Shown: positions 63,986 to 64,000 of the stretch, piece by piece
How the letters are laid out: each line of letters opens with the position of its first letter
Numbering within the stretch: position 1 is the first letter of the stretch
NCBI GenBank assembly: GCA_036946415.1
Contig: JAQIJD010000010.1
Coordinates: 30,624 to 94,623 of the forward strand
Reading direction: 5' to 3'
Length of the DNA stretch: 64,000 nt
Origin: Sphingomonas_Q fennica_A
GTDB taxonomy: Bacteria; Pseudomonadota; Alphaproteobacteria; Sphingomonadales; Sphingomonadaceae
The notes under the pieces: model-generated
What the model saw: the letters and a program-made list of their open reading frames with translations, nothing else
Told to the model about the DNA's origin: nothing
Database searches by the model: none
Program-made: the position numbers and the translations under genes

Positions 63986-64000
63986 GGGTTCACGCGGAGG

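Overview
The window looks like a chromosome segment from a Sphingomonadales-type alphaproteobacterium. GC content is high throughout. There are six TonB-dependent receptor genes (one cut by the left edge) beside catabolic clusters, which is a hallmark of sphingomonads. The right end carries the conserved rpmH-rnpA-yidD-yidC-engB block. Mosaic hairpin repeats of a type I associate with sphingomonads lie just before rpmH. I saw no rRNA, tRNA, CRISPR array, insertion sequence or phage gene.

Layout. (1) 1-22 kb: a large, mostly plus-strand catabolic cluster. It holds TonB receptors, a secreted Asp-box propeller protein, an SDR, two amidohydrolases, a secreted triple-NTF2 protein, an AAHS-type MFS permease, a small NTF2 protein, a cupin, an HpcH/HpaI-type aldolase, an iron alcohol dehydrogenase, an SSADH-type aldehyde dehydrogenase and a BKACE enzyme. 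GntR and AraC regulators are embedded in it. The substrate is unknown. The enzyme set suggests uptake, hydrolysis, aldol cleavage to pyruvate plus an aldehyde, aldehyde oxidation and beta-keto acid cleavage. (2) 22-27.3 kb: a large TonB receptor, an orphan NrtA/SsuA-like solute-binding protein and a second AraC regulator paralogous to the first. (3) 27.4-43.4 kb: amino acid and amine metabolism, with alanine dehydrogenase, a molybdenum hydroxylase large subunit, an APC permease, a tartrate/D-malate-type dehydrogenase, an aldehyde dehydrogenase, a class III aminotransferase, a HAD hydrolase, a decayed Lrp gene, a TonB receptor and a spermidine-dehydrogenase-like flavoprotein. (4) 43.5-44.8 kb: a BLUF photoreceptor and a ZIP transporter. 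(5) 44.8-56.3 kb: a quinate/shikimate (ester) utilisation locus with an MFS permease, a QuiC-type 3-dehydroshikimate dehydratase, an SMP-30-like protein, two secreted esterases, a TetR regulator, a TonB receptor and an NAD-type quinate/shikimate dehydrogenase. The same palindromic motif occurs at three promoters here, which suggests a local TetR regulon. (6) 56.3-64 kb: a YghU-type glutathione transferase, an MFS permease, a hairpin cluster, comM and the rpmH-engB housekeeping block.

Sequence quality. Three genes are broken by exactly one base in or beside a G run: the molybdenum hydroxylase at 30539-30543, the aldehyde dehydrogenase near 34267 and yidC at 62192-62196. YidC is essential, so these are probably base-calling errors, not real mutations. 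By contrast, the Lrp-like gene at 38090-38542 has several independent lesions and is a real pseudogene.
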